Positions 50,116-59,261 of a stretch of DNA of 64,000 nt are shown one piece after another (the stretch's first letter is position 1; every line of letters starts with the position of its first letter). Under the pieces are notes generated by a model. It was not told the DNA's origin. It searched no databases and was given only the letters and a program-made list of their open reading frames with translations. This DNA is from Staphylococcus shinii (GTDB lineage: Bacteria > Bacillota > Bacilli > Staphylococcales > Staphylococcaceae): NCBI RefSeq assembly GCF_017583065.1, contig NZ_JAGEVL010000003.1, forward strand, positions 522,281 through 586,280, in the 5' to 3' direction. The position numbers and the translations under genes are program-made.

Positions 50116-51450
50116 ATGGATTCTAATATATATTTATTAATCATTACGCTACTTTCGATCGTTATTGTCATATTAGGCGTTGCATGGTGGAAATGGCATG
50201 CATTTATAAGCTTAACAGTGGCAGGTTTATTTTTAGCTATCATGGCAGGTTTATCTCCTGAAAAGATAGTTACAGCATATGAAACGGGTGTAGGGGATGT
50301 TTTAGGCCACTTAGTAGGTATTTTAGCGTTAGGAACAATTTTAGGAAAACTAATGTCTGATTCTGGAGCAGGTATGCAAATATCTGATTATCTTGTCAAA
50401 GTCTTAGGTTATAAAAAATTACCATGGGCTATGATGCTATCGGGCTTTATTATCGGAATACCTGTATTTTTTGAAGTGGGGATTGTAATTTTATTACCAC
50501 TTGTGATTTCAATTCATAAAACGACTAAGACGAATATATTACTTATTGCTATACCACTATTAGCAGGATTATCAATTGTGCATGGTATTGTACCACCACA
50601 CCCTGGTGCTATGACAGCAATTGGCATATATGAAGCAAATTTAGGTAAAGTATTGTTATACTCGCTGCTTATTGCATTACCTACAGCAATCATTGCAGGA
50701 CCTGTTTTTGGCAAATTTATAAGTAAAAAGGTAATACCAGAAAAAGAACCAAATATTATTAAAGTAAACAATAAAACAAATGGTTTACCAAGTGTTATTG
50801 TTTCGTTTTTAGTAATTATTTTACCAGTATTTTTAATGTTGCTATCTATCTTGACACCTTATTTAGGAGATATTCCTAGCATATTAAAAAATACATTGTT
50901 ATTTATAGGTAATCCAGTAATAGCATTATTAATATCTTGCTTTGCTGCATTCTATTTATTAGGATTCAAACAAGGTATGACGAAAAACGTAATTAAAGAT
51001 TTGGTTGAAGAGTGTATCTTACCAATTGGTTCTATTATTTTAATTATAGGTGCTGGCGGGGGCTTTAAACAAATACTTATTGAGACTGGTGTAGGAGATT
51101 CAATTGCACAGATGACAGAAAATCTCTCACTATCGCCATTACTATTAGCCTTTTTAGTAGCAGGCTTAATACGTGTCGCTACAGGCTCTGCCACTGTTGC
51201 TTTAACCACAGCTGCGGGAATAGTATCACCAATTATCCAACATATGTCTGGTGTGAATTTAGAATTGTTGGTAATAGCTACCGGAGCAGGGTCATTAATG
51301 CTCTCTCATGTGAACGATGCCGGATTCTGGATGGTTAAAGAGTATTTAGGTTTAAATGTAAAAGAAACTTTTAAAACGTGGACAGTCATGGAAACTTTAT
51401 TGTCATTTGTGGCATTTGCAATTGCTTTTGTAATAGATGGTATTATTTAG
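50116..51450 (+). CDS. GntP-family gluconate-type permease
   Basis: A 444-aa membrane protein with about 12-14 helices and strong GntP motifs: LVGILALGTILGKLMSDSGAGMQISDYLV (about 66-94), IPVFFEVGIVILLPL, SIVHGIVPPHPGAMTAIGI, GAGGGFKQILIETGVG and SHVNDAGFWMVKEYLGLNV. The family imports gluconate and similar sugar acids with protons. As last gene of the dga-like operon it replaces the mannose-type PTS found in the Salmonella dga operon. RBS TTGGGGGAAA. Confidence 0.88.
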   Translation: MDSNIYLLIITLLSIVIVILGVAWWKWHAFISLTVAGLFLAIMAGLSPEKIVTAYETGVGDVLGHLVGILALGTILGKLMSDSGAGMQISDYLVKVLGYKKLPWAMMLSGFIIGIPVFFEVGIVILLPLVISIHKTTKTNILLIAIPLLAGLSIVHGIVPPHPGAMTAIGIYEANLGKVLLYSLLIALPTAIIAGPVFGKFISKKVIPEKEPNIIKVNNKTNGLPSVIVSFLVIILPVFLMLLSILTPYLGDIPSILKNTLLFIGNPVIALLISCFAAFYLLGFKQGMTKNVIKDLVEECILPIGSIILIIGAGGGFKQILIETGVGDSIAQMTENLSLSPLLLAFLVAGLIRVATGSATVALTTAAGIVSPIIQHMSGVNLELLVIATGAGSLMLSHVNDAGFWMVKEYLGLNVKETFKTWTVMETLLSFVAFAIAFVIDGII

Positions 51451-51476
51451 GTGGAAATCGTTTATAACATCGATAT

Positions 51477-51513
51477 AAAAAGTCAGTCACCAGTAAGAGT
51501 GGCTGACTTTTTG
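51477..51513 (+). terminator. Intrinsic terminator after the dga-like operon
   Basis: AAAAGTCAGTCAC (51478-51490) pairs with GTGGCTGACTTTT (51499-51511). T-runs are present on both strands, so it may also stop xylT transcription. Confidence 0.8.
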
Positions 51514-51556
51514 ATTTACAGTAAAATTAGCACGTTATAAAACTGGGATTCAATTT

Positions 51557-53029
51557 TTAGCTTGTTGAGTTAGATTGACTTTGAATTTTTTCTGAATTAC
51601 TTTGAACTTTATCGTCTTGATTTGAAACAGATGTCACGCTTTCCTTTTTCCAAACGTTCTCTAGTTCTTCAAGTGTTTTACCTTTGGTTTCAGGAATGAA
51701 TTTCCAAACGAATAGTCCTGATAAAATACTCATCAGTGCATAAAAACCATAAGTCATGGCGCCGCTAACATCCATCATAGTTGGATAAGTGGAAGTAATC
51801 GTAAAGTTAGCTAACCATTGAACTGCTACGGCTATTGCCATAGCACTACTTCTAATTCTATTAGGGAATATTTCTGATAATAATACCCAAATGATAGGTC
51901 CCCAACTCATCATAAATGAAGCAGTATAAAGTACTAAAAATATTAAAGTGATAACACCGAATGCACCGTTTGCAGCTAAGACACTCATACCAATCATGCC
52001 GATTGCCATACCAGTTGATCCAATTATTAGTAAAGGTTTCCGTCCAAATTTGTCTACATATAATATAGCAATGATTGTGAAGATTACGTTTACTAAGCCC
52101 ATGACAACGGTTTGTATCATAGATGTGTTGCTACCTGAACCTAAATTTTCAAAAATACGAGGTGCGTAATATAAAGCAACATTGATTCCAATAAATTGTT
52201 GGAAAACTGATAATAAAATACCTACGATAATAACAGTCTTACCAAAACTGAAAAGTGGCGCTTTTACATCTGTTAACTTATTTTTAGTAGCTAAAATGTC
52301 ATTTAGCACATTTTGAGCATGATTCTTTGAAGAATATATTTTATTAAGAACCGAGAGGGCTTCTGTATTTTTATTACTTAATGATAAGAACCTAGGTGTC
52401 TCAGGTACTAAAAATAATAAAAAGAAAAATGCTATTGCAGGAATCGCTTCAGTAATAAACATATAACGCCATCCAATATCTTGAATCCAACTTTGGGATT
52501 GTCCGTATGTAATACCGTAATTTACAAAATATACTACTAACATACCGAATATAATGGCAAATTGATTCCATGAAACGAGTTTACCTCTAATTGACGAAGG
52601 GGCTATTTCACTAATGTACATAGGAGAAATTGCGGAAGCTAATCCTACGCCGATACCGCCAATAATACGGTACAGATTAAATGCAATGAGTAGGCCAAGG
52701 TTAGATCCAGTTGAATCAAAAAATAAAAATTCGGGAAAGCCTGACAGAATTGCAGAAATAATAAATAGGATAGCAGCTACTTGTAATGATTTTTTTCTGC
52801 CTAAGCGACTTGAAAAACTTGAAGACAATAGACCACCAATAATACAACCGATTAGCGCACTAGAAACTGTGATGCCGTGAATGAAACTACCATAATCTTG
52901 CGTTAAATATTGCTGTAAAGATTGTTCAGCTCCAGAAATAACTGCTGTGTCATAGCCGAATAATAAACCACCGAGCGTTGCGATTAAAGCTATTTTAAAA
53001 ATAAAATTCTTATTATTATAAGTTGACAT
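51557..53029 (-). CDS. xylT: Sugar:proton symporter (xylose transporter, MFS)
   Basis: A 490-aa 12-helix sugar porter: TLGGLLFGYDTAVISGAEQSL, SSSFSSRLGRKKSL, GGIGVGLASAISPMYISEIAPSSIRGKL, VPETPRFL, QQFIGINVALYYAPRIF and FIPETKGKTLEELE. This is the XylE/XylT-type family. It lies 20 bp downstream of xylB in the same direction, so xylose is the likely sugar. The start at 53029 has RBS AAGGGGATGG; a frame extending to 53053 lacks one. The charged/Ser-Gln C-tail (about 465-490) is cytoplasmic. Confidence 0.85.
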   Translation of the reverse strand: MSTYNNKNFIFKIALIATLGGLLFGYDTAVISGAEQSLQQYLTQDYGSFIHGITVSSALIGCIIGGLLSSSFSSRLGRKKSLQVAAILFIISAILSGFPEFLFFDSTGSNLGLLIAFNLYRIIGGIGVGLASAISPMYISEIAPSSIRGKLVSWNQFAIIFGMLVVYFVNYGITYGQSQSWIQDIGWRYMFITEAIPAIAFFFLLFLVPETPRFLSLSNKNTEALSVLNKIYSSKNHAQNVLNDILATKNKLTDVKAPLFSFGKTVIIVGILLSVFQQFIGINVALYYAPRIFENLGSGSNTSMIQTVVMGLVNVIFTIIAILYVDKFGRKPLLIIGSTGMAIGMIGMSVLAANGAFGVITLIFLVLYTASFMMSWGPIIWVLLSEIFPNRIRSSAMAIAVAVQWLANFTITSTYPTMMDVSGAMTYGFYALMSILSGLFVWKFIPETKGKTLEELENVWKKESVTSVSNQDDKVQSNSEKIQSQSNSTS

Positions 53030-53049
53030 ATATCCATCCCCTTGATAGA

Positions 53050-54540
53050 TCACTTAAATTTATTAAGTTTTTGAGTTACTGGCTGCGTAGCGTCATAAAT
53101 TGTTTTATATATATTAAATAAGTCTTGATAAGATTTTGTGTTTTCTTCAATGGGATATACTTTTTGATGGTATGCTATCCATGCTTCGCTCATGTCATTG
53201 AAAGTATTAAACCATTGTTCTCCCATAGCGGCTAACATTGCTGCACCATAGGCTGGACCTTGTTCTTCTGTTCGTGTAGAAATAGTTGTATTGAAAATAT
53301 CTGCTTGAATTTGTAACCATTGATTATTTTTAGCTCCACCACCGATTGATACAATTTCATTAATGTTAATAGCGTTGTTTTTCATAATTTGAATACTTTC
53401 ATTAATAGAGTAAGTAATACCTTCTAGAACAGCACGTTTCATATCGAGCAGTGTCGTATTTGCATCTAAACCGATGAAACTACCTCGTACTGAAGCGTCA
53501 TTGTGTGGCGTACGTTCACCTAATAAATAAGGCGTGTATATTAATCCATTAGCACCAACTTCTGAGTGATTAATATCTTTTAAGAAAGTAGTGAAATTTT
53601 CATCAGGAGAGATAAGTTGCTTAAACCATTCTAGACTATATCCAGCAGATAAAGTCACGCCCATAATGTATTTTTGGTTTGGCACGCAATGATTAAAGTA
53701 GTGTACGCTCCCATCATTTTCATAATCAATACGATTTTCAATAGACAATGCAACTCCCGAAGTTCCGATACTGACAAGTTGCTTTTGTTCGTCGGTAATA
53801 CCTGAACCTAAAGCACCACAAGCATTATCTGCGCCGCCTTGGTACACATTAATGTTCCAGTCAATACCTAAAATATTTTTTACTTTTTCAGTTAATTGGC
53901 CACTTTTTTGATGTGAGGCAATAATTTCTGGACAAATGGATGAATCAATGTTTAAACGATGTAATAATTCTGTGGACCAATTTTCATCTTTTACGCTAAA
54001 CATAATTGTACCTGCAGCGTCTGAAGGTTCTGTGTAAACATTACCTGTCAATTTATACACGATGTAGTCTTTAGGAAGCATAAACTTAGCGATACGCTTG
54101 TAGTTGTTTTGCTCATTATTCTTTAACCACATAAGCTTAGGTAAGGTGAACCCTTCTAACACTGTGTTTTGTGTTAATTCTAATAACGAATTAAGGCTTA
54201 GCTTTTGTTTAATATCTTCAACTTCTTGAGATGTTCTTGTATCATTCCATAAAATGGCTGGTCTAATTGGATTGCCTTCTTGATCAATGACTACTAGACC
54301 GTGCATTTGCCCAGAAAAACTGATACCAGTAATATCATTTTGAGTATAATGAGTTAATATATGTTTTAGACTCTCCAACGTTGCTTCATACCAAATTTCA
54401 GGATCAATTTCGCTGTATCCTGACTTAGGATGCACCGTATTATAAGAGACGCTGTAAGATTCTACAACGTCACCACTTTTATTTACTACCAGCGTTTTTA
54501 AAGCACTCGTGCCAATATCTATACCAATTACATAGGCCAT
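53050..54540 (-). CDS. xylB: Xylulokinase
   Basis: A 496-aa FGGY kinase: YVIGIDIGTSALKTLVV at the N-terminus, GISFSGQMHGLVVID, PAILWNDTRTSQEVEDI, QGGADNACGALGSG, SIGTSGVALSIE, YLLGERTPHNDASVRGSFIGL and SIGGGAKNNQWLQIQADIF. It phosphorylates D-xylulose from XylA. The ATG at 54540 has RBS AAGGAT. It starts 5 bp after the xylA stop codon. Confidence 0.93.
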   Translation of the reverse strand: MAYVIGIDIGTSALKTLVVNKSGDVVESYSVSYNTVHPKSGYSEIDPEIWYEATLESLKHILTHYTQNDITGISFSGQMHGLVVIDQEGNPIRPAILWNDTRTSQEVEDIKQKLSLNSLLELTQNTVLEGFTLPKLMWLKNNEQNNYKRIAKFMLPKDYIVYKLTGNVYTEPSDAAGTIMFSVKDENWSTELLHRLNIDSSICPEIIASHQKSGQLTEKVKNILGIDWNINVYQGGADNACGALGSGITDEQKQLVSIGTSGVALSIENRIDYENDGSVHYFNHCVPNQKYIMGVTLSAGYSLEWFKQLISPDENFTTFLKDINHSEVGANGLIYTPYLLGERTPHNDASVRGSFIGLDANTTLLDMKRAVLEGITYSINESIQIMKNNAININEIVSIGGGAKNNQWLQIQADIFNTTISTRTEEQGPAYGAAMLAAMGEQWFNTFNDMSEAWIAYHQKVYPIEENTKSYQDLFNIYKTIYDATQPVTQKLNKFK

Positions 54541-54545
54541 TTTTA

Positions 54546-55868
54546 TCAATCCTTATTATTAATATTTAAGATATATTGATTAATTTGTGATTTAATGACT
54601 TCTAAATGATCAGAAGCGTTATTAATTGTGTTAATGTTGAAAGCATAATCTTCTAATTCTTTAAATGAAGTCTCTCCTTCAACTATTTTCTTACCTATAC
54701 CTTCATTAAATGATTTATATTTTTCATCTATAATGTTTTCAAAGAAATTATCTTCAATCATCTTATAAGCAACACGTAGGCCTAATGCGAAAGTATCCAT
54801 ACCTGCAATGTGAGTTAAAATTAAGTCTTCTTGTTTAAATGATGTTCTTCTAGGTTTAGCATCAAAGTTTAATCCGCCTGGAGCCAACCCACCATTTTTA
54901 AGTATTTCGTACATTGCTAACGTAGTATCATATACATCAGTTGGAAATTCATCTGTATCCCATCCTAACAGGGGATGTCCTTGGTTAGCATCTACTGAAC
55001 CCAACATATTATTATCACGTGCATATCTTAATTCGTGTTGGAATGTATGGCCAGCAAGTGTCGCGTGGTTAGCTTCAATATTAAATTTAAAGTCTTTATC
55101 TAAATCATATTTTTGTAAGAAAGCGTGTGCTGTTGCAACATCAGTATCATATTGATGTGTGGTAGGTTCTTTAGGTTTTGGTTCTATTAAAAATTGTCCT
55201 GTATAGCCGATTTCATCTGCGTAACTTTTTGCCATTTTAAAGAAAGTAGCTAAATTATCTAACTCTAATTTCATATTAGTATTTAATAAACTTTCATAGC
55301 CTTCACGACCGCCCCAAAAAACAAAGTTTTCGGAACCAAGTTTTTTAGCAATTTCTAATGATTTTTTAACTTTTGCAGCTGCATATGCAAATACTTCAGC
55401 ATTTGAAGACGTGGCTGCACCATGAACAAAACGCTCGTGAGTAAAGTTGTTGGTTGTATTCCAAAGTAATTTCTTACCGGTTTGATCCATTTTTTCTTTA
55501 ATAAGTTCTACGATGACATCTAAATTTTCATTAGATTCTTTTAAAGATGCACCTTCTGGAGCAATGTCTACATCGTGAAAACAAAAGTAATCAATACGTG
55601 TTTTTTCCATAAATTCAAAAATTGCTTCTACTCTTGCTTTTGCTTTTTCCATCTCGTTTAATGAATCCCAATCACGTTCCGCAGCACCTACACCGAATGG
55701 ATCGGAAAGGTCAGCGGTAAATGTGTGCCAATAAGCGACGCTAAATCTTAAAAGTTCTGACATGGAGTGATTACCCAATTTTTCTTCGGGATTGTAATAC
55801 TTAAAACTAAAAGCGTTATTTGACTTAGGACCTTCGTAATTTACTTTATTGATATCAAAATAAGACAT
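54546..55868 (-). CDS. xylA: Xylose isomerase
   Basis: A 440-aa class II xylose isomerase: [23 protein letters not shown] (about 38-60), [13 protein letters not shown] with catalytic His, [34 protein letters not shown] with metal Glu, [39 protein letters not shown] and [11 protein letters not shown]. Motifs and length are all intact. It converts D-xylose to D-xylulose. RBS AGGAGGAAT. The promoter region carries a XylR operator and a cre box. Confidence 0.95.
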   Translation of the reverse strand: MSYFDINKVNYEGPKSNNAFSFKYYNPEEKLGNHSMSELLRFSVAYWHTFTADLSDPFGVGAAERDWDSLNEMEKAKARVEAIFEFMEKTRIDYFCFHDVDIAPEGASLKESNENLDVIVELIKEKMDQTGKKLLWNTTNNFTHERFVHGAATSSNAEVFAYAAAKVKKSLEIAKKLGSENFVFWGGREGYESLLNTNMKLELDNLATFFKMAKSYADEIGYTGQFLIEPKPKEPTTHQYDTDVATAHAFLQKYDLDKDFKFNIEANHATLAGHTFQHELRYARDNNMLGSVDANQGHPLLGWDTDEFPTDVYDTTLAMYEILKNGGLAPGGLNFDAKPRRTSFKQEDLILTHIAGMDTFALGLRVAYKMIEDNFFENIIDEKYKSFNEGIGKKIVEGETSFKELEDYAFNINTINNASDHLEVIKSQINQYILNINNKD

Positions 55869-55885
55869 AATATTCCTCCTACATT

Positions 55886-55914
55886 TTAGTTGGTTAATTT
55901 AATAAACAAACTAA
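55886..55914 (-). promoter_or_regulatory. XylR operator (xylO)
   Basis: A 29-bp imperfect palindrome beginning TTAGTTGGTTAATTTAATAA and ending CAAACTAA on the plus strand. The GTTNGTTTATT-type half-sites match the known staphylococcal and bacillar xyl operators. It lies between the xylA promoter area and its RBS. Confidence 0.8.
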
Positions 55915-55947
55915 CTTTAGAGGTAATATAGCATATCGTTTATTTTT

Positions 55948-55961
55948 TGTAAACGCTTTCT
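55948..55961 (-). promoter_or_regulatory. cre box upstream of xylA
   Basis: TGTAAACGCTTTCT on the plus strand (AGAAAGCGTTTACA on the coding strand) fits the CcpA consensus and lies 80-93 bp upstream of the xylA ATG. Confidence 0.65.
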
Positions 55962-55969
55962 AAAATAAA

Positions 55970-56034
55970 AAAAGAGTGGGACAGAAATCAATTTAGTTCG
56001 AAAGATTTCATTTACCCACTCAAGTAAGGAACAA
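55970..56034. repeat. AGAGTGGGACAGAAAT staphylococcal intergenic hairpin repeat
   Basis: AGAGTGGGACAGAAAT near 55973 followed by TACCCACTC near 56012-56020 forms a GAGTGGG/CCCACTC hairpin. Elements beginning GTGGGACAGAAAT recur in staphylococcal intergenic regions, often as terminators. Confidence 0.6.
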
Positions 56035-56038
56035 TAAA

Positions 56039-56071
56039 CAGTTCGAGACAACTATTTTATGCCTCGGACTG
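56039..56071 (-). terminator. Terminator of xylR (minus strand)
   Basis: CAGTCCGAG (56071-56063) pairs with CTCGAACTG (56047-56039) with one wobble, followed by a T-rich tract. Confidence 0.65.
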
Positions 56072-56077
56072 CTGTAA

Positions 56078-57229
56078 TTATTTAATGTTCATTTGAATGT
56101 TATTTATATTTAATATTTTTTGCATTATTGCTAAGGTACCACCCAACAAAGTAGCCTGTTTTACATTAGTGGTTAGATGTATTTGAATTGGACTAGCTTG
56201 AGAAAAATAGGAGAATTGCTTTTTAATTTCATCTAAAATAGTTGGTAATTCATTAATTAAAGGACAGTTAATATAAATAGCGTCTGGATTAAATTGTGTG
56301 TTCAAATTATGAATCAGAACTGCCATTTTGTTTATAAATTGTTCAATTTCCTGAGCAACAATTGAATCCCCCTCATTATGATATTGAATCAGTTCTGTAA
56401 ATGTAAGTTTGACGCCTAACCTATTATTTATTTTCTGTATTAAAGCATCTTGAGAGCATATATCTTCGATTTTATAATATTTGTTGCCATTATCATTTAT
56501 AGATTCCGAAACCAATGTCTTACCTATCTCTCCAGCCTCTCCGTTTGAGCCACGATAAAGTTTTTTATTTATTATAATGCCAGCGCCTATACCTTTGTGA
56601 ATACTTAAAGTAATCAAATTATTTATGTTTGAATTTATATATAGACTTTTTTCATATAGCGCTGATAAATTTGCTTCATTTTCTATAACGACAGGAACAT
56701 TTGTGAATGACTTTAATTCTTCAGTAAATGTACTACGTTCATTTTTATGAAAAGGAAGGTTGATAATGCTTTGCTCATCGTCGACGATACCATGTATGGA
56801 TATAGATATGCCAAGTAACCCATGTAACGTATCATATTTTTCTGACACATTTATATTAGATTCTAAAATTTGTAATATACTGCTTACATTCTTATCTTTT
56901 AATTCGTAGGAATCTTGCTTTAATATAGTGGCATCAAAGTAGTTGTACATTAATTCAACAGAATCATATGTTAAATCCATGGAAATATAGTAGCCATATT
57001 TTTGGTTGATTTCGAGTAAAATAGGCTTACGTCCACCACTTTTAGTACTATTACCTTCTCCTACTTCATTAACTAAACGCTTATGTTTTAAGTTGTTCAG
57101 AATGTTAGAAATAGTAGCTTTATTAAGTTCTAAATTCTTCGATATTTGTGTTCGTGAAATATTACTGTTATTGAATATTTGTTTTAATACACGCTTCTCA
57201 TTTTCATTTACTATAAAATTATTTTCCAT
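56078..57229 (-). CDS. xylR: Xylose operon repressor XylR (ROK family)
   Basis: A 383-aa ROK-family repressor: N-terminal winged helix (KRVLKQIFNNSNISRTQISKNLELNKATISNILNNLKHKRLV, about 13-54), then sugar-kinase-like domain (GISISIHGIVDD, VIENEANLSALYEKSLY, LSIHKGIGAGIIINKKLYRGSNGEAGEIGKTLV). It represses xylAB until xylose binds. Order xylR-xylA-xylB on one strand is that of Staphylococcus xylosus. RBS GAGGTAAT before the ATG. Confidence 0.93.
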   Translation of the reverse strand: MENNFIVNENEKRVLKQIFNNSNISRTQISKNLELNKATISNILNNLKHKRLVNEVGEGNSTKSGGRKPILLEINQKYGYYISMDLTYDSVELMYNYFDATILKQDSYELKDKNVSSILQILESNINVSEKYDTLHGLLGISISIHGIVDDEQSIINLPFHKNERSTFTEELKSFTNVPVVIENEANLSALYEKSLYINSNINNLITLSIHKGIGAGIIINKKLYRGSNGEAGEIGKTLVSESINDNGNKYYKIEDICSQDALIQKINNRLGVKLTFTELIQYHNEGDSIVAQEIEQFINKMAVLIHNLNTQFNPDAIYINCPLINELPTILDEIKKQFSYFSQASPIQIHLTTNVKQATLLGGTLAIMQKILNINNIQMNIK

Positions 57230-57618
57230 TTATTATTACCTCTTATCTAATTTGGACAGGGGAAGTTCGGTTAATATTACCAAGTGTAACATAGTGTAAT
57301 GTGAGTACTAGATGTTGGCAAACGATATAGGCAACATTATTCTATAATCAATTATATATTATAAAGTGGAAAATATAAATTTAAGTTATAGACGTAGAAT
57401 ATTGAGTAAGAATAGATTGATTAATATACGTTACACTTTAATAATGAAAATAAGTGAGTTTATAAAATTATAATTTAATTTTAATGACGACAATATAAAT
57501 GGTTAAGCCTAAGTTCGAATTAATTTACTAATTGATTGTTATATAATAAAAATAAATTCGATATAATATATTTATCAATTTCACAATAATAGAATTTATC
57601 TAATTATAATAACTTCGA

Positions 57619-57647
57619 TTGACAACTGATTTTGAAGCGAGTATGAT
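57619..57647 (+). promoter_or_regulatory. Promoter of the YhgE-marR operon
   Basis: TTGACA (57619-57624), 17-bp spacer, TATGAT (57642-57647). It gives a leader of roughly 150 nt before the ATG at 57806. Confidence 0.75.
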
Positions 57648-57674
57648 ATAAAAATGTATAAGGGGTGTACTGTT

Positions 57675-57698
57675 TTGAAGATTTATATATCCCCATAA
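57675..57698 (+). other. Possible 7-aa leader peptide
   Basis: AAGGGG (57660-57665) followed after 9 nt by TTG-AAG-ATT-TAT-ATA-TCC-CCA-TAA (MKIYISP). It sits between the promoter and an intrinsic terminator, as leader peptides do in ribosome-mediated attenuators. This is tentative. Confidence 0.3.
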
Positions 57699-57719
57699 AT
57701 TTAAATAGTTATAAACGCT

Positions 57720-57752
57720 CCGAAATAAGCATTTTAGCATTTTTCGGTTTTT
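57720..57752 (+). terminator. Attenuator-like terminator in the YhgE leader
   Basis: CCGAAATAAGC (57720-57730) pairs with GCATTTTTCGG (57737-57747) with two mismatches, followed by TTTTT. It lies within the 5' UTR, downstream of the only good promoter. The flanks GTGTACT (57665-57671) and AGTACAC (57764-57770) can pair around it. Confidence 0.55.
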
Positions 57753-57763
57753 AAAATTCTAAT

Positions 57764-57780
57764 AGTACACACGGTGTACA
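57764..57780 (+). promoter_or_regulatory. Candidate MarR operator
   Basis: GTACAC-ACG-GTGTAC inverted repeat (57765-57779). Together with the GTGTAC at 57665-57670 it gives three copies of the hexamer. The operon encodes a MarR regulator, which is the likely ligand. Confidence 0.5.
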
Positions 57781-57805
57781 ATTATAAAAAGGAAGGTAAG
57801 AAAAG

Positions 57806-59239
57806 ATGTTTAATGAATTTAAATTTATTTTTAGAAACAAAATGTTAATTATAGCACTTATAGCAATCGCAGCTATCCCATTGCTATATGTTGCATTGTT
57901 TGTAGGTTCTATGTGGAGCCCATATGATAAGACAGACCAATTAAAGCTCTCGATTGTTAACCAAGATGAGACTGCAAAATTAAATGGTGAAAAAGTTACA
58001 ATCGGTGATGATGTAGTAGATAAATTAAAAGATAATGATAAGTTTGATTTCCAAGAAGTTTCTAAAAAAGAAGCCTATGACCAACTTGAAAGAGGTAAAA
58101 GTGTTGGTACAATCATTATTCCTAAAGATGCTTCAAGTAACGCAACTACATTATTAGACGAAAACCCTAAAAAAATAAATTTAGAAACACAAGTGAATCC
58201 AGGTTCAAGTTACACTGGTAGTCAATCAGCTCAAAAAGCAATTAATACAGTAACAGACTCAATCAAAGACAACATTCGTTCTAATTATTTAGACCAACTA
58301 TTTGATAGTGCTAAAAAATCAAAATCTGGCTTCCAAGATACTTCTGAAGCTTTAGGCGAAATGTCAGACGCTGAATCTCAACTTATTGATGGAAATCAAC
58401 AAGTTACAGATGGTTTGAAACAGTTGGAACCCGCGGTAGGACAGCCTGCGCAACAATTGATTTCTGGAAACCAACAAGTTACAGATGGTTTAACTCAATT
58501 ACAACAGAATAATAATCAATTAAAAGAAAAAATTGACCAATCAGTTTCTCAACAAGAGGGCGTCGCATTCGAAGGGGATAACGAAAAAGCTCTAAATAAT
58601 GTGACGAAAGTGAATGAAAATAACGCTACAGAAGCTGATAAATATGGTGAGACAATTGTCCCATATATGGCAAGTGTTAGTTTATTTGTAGGCGCAGTTT
58701 CATTTAGTGCAATTTATCCTTTGAGAAAAGTATTAAGTAAAGAGATGACATCAATCAAACAAGCATTTGGCAAACTATTATTGTATCTCGTACAAGGTAC
58801 AATATCAGCATTACTAATGAGTAGTTGGGCAATCTTTGCACTTAACATGTCTATCGATGACATTGGTAAATTTATCTTAGTAGGACTATTATGGGCTATC
58901 GCAGCAATTACCATTACAACGTTCCTAAGTTTATTACTTGATAGAATCGGACTATTTATATCAATGGTCTTACTGATACTACAATTAAGTTCAAGTGAGG
59001 GTATGTTCCCAATAGAATTATCTGCACAATTCTTTAGATGGATTCACCCATTCTCACCAATGTCTTACGCAATACAAGGTTATAGAGAGGCAATCTTTAC
59101 TCATGCTGGACATTTTAATTTTGGTTTTGTTGTAGCCTTACTCATTGGTATTATTGTAGTAATGATGATTTTACAATATATAGTAATATTATGGTTTAAC
59201 AAAAGACAAAGAGTACCATTCTCAATAGAGTTTAAATAA
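57806..59239 (+). CDS. YhgE/Pip-family membrane exporter
   Basis: A 477-aa protein: one N-terminal helix (MLIIALIAIAAIPLLYVALFV, about 13-33), an extracytoplasmic region (about 40-285), and five to six C-terminal helices with ABC-2-like features (VPYMASVSLFVGAVSFSAIYPLRKV; PFSPMSYAIQGYREAI). It matches the YhgE/Pip group, related to EsaA and to phage-infection proteins. The central region contains a direct repeat (LIDGNQQVTDGLKQL at about 193 and LISGNQQVTDGLTQL at about 220). Many family members are longer, so this looks like a compact form. Exported substrate unknown. Confidence 0.8.
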   Translation: MFNEFKFIFRNKMLIIALIAIAAIPLLYVALFVGSMWSPYDKTDQLKLSIVNQDETAKLNGEKVTIGDDVVDKLKDNDKFDFQEVSKKEAYDQLERGKSVGTIIIPKDASSNATTLLDENPKKINLETQVNPGSSYTGSQSAQKAINTVTDSIKDNIRSNYLDQLFDSAKKSKSGFQDTSEALGEMSDAESQLIDGNQQVTDGLKQLEPAVGQPAQQLISGNQQVTDGLTQLQQNNNQLKEKIDQSVSQQEGVAFEGDNEKALNNVTKVNENNATEADKYGETIVPYMASVSLFVGAVSFSAIYPLRKVLSKEMTSIKQAFGKLLLYLVQGTISALLMSSWAIFALNMSIDDIGKFILVGLLWAIAAITITTFLSLLLDRIGLFISMVLLILQLSSSEGMFPIELSAQFFRWIHPFSPMSYAIQGYREAIFTHAGHFNFGFVVALLIGIIVVMMILQYIVILWFNKRQRVPFSIEFK

Positions 59240-59261
59240 GTGTTATTCGGAGGTGGCTTAT

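Larger units (their letters stand above)
57230..57805. other. Long leader region upstream of the YhgE-like exporter
   Basis: 576 bp without a large gene. The xylR promoter must lie at the left end. The right part holds a strong promoter (57619-57647), a short leader ORF (57675-57698), an internal terminator (57720-57752) and a GTACAC/GTGTAC dyad (57764-57780). The middle (57300-57600) is AT-rich with nothing I can assign. Confidence 0.6.
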
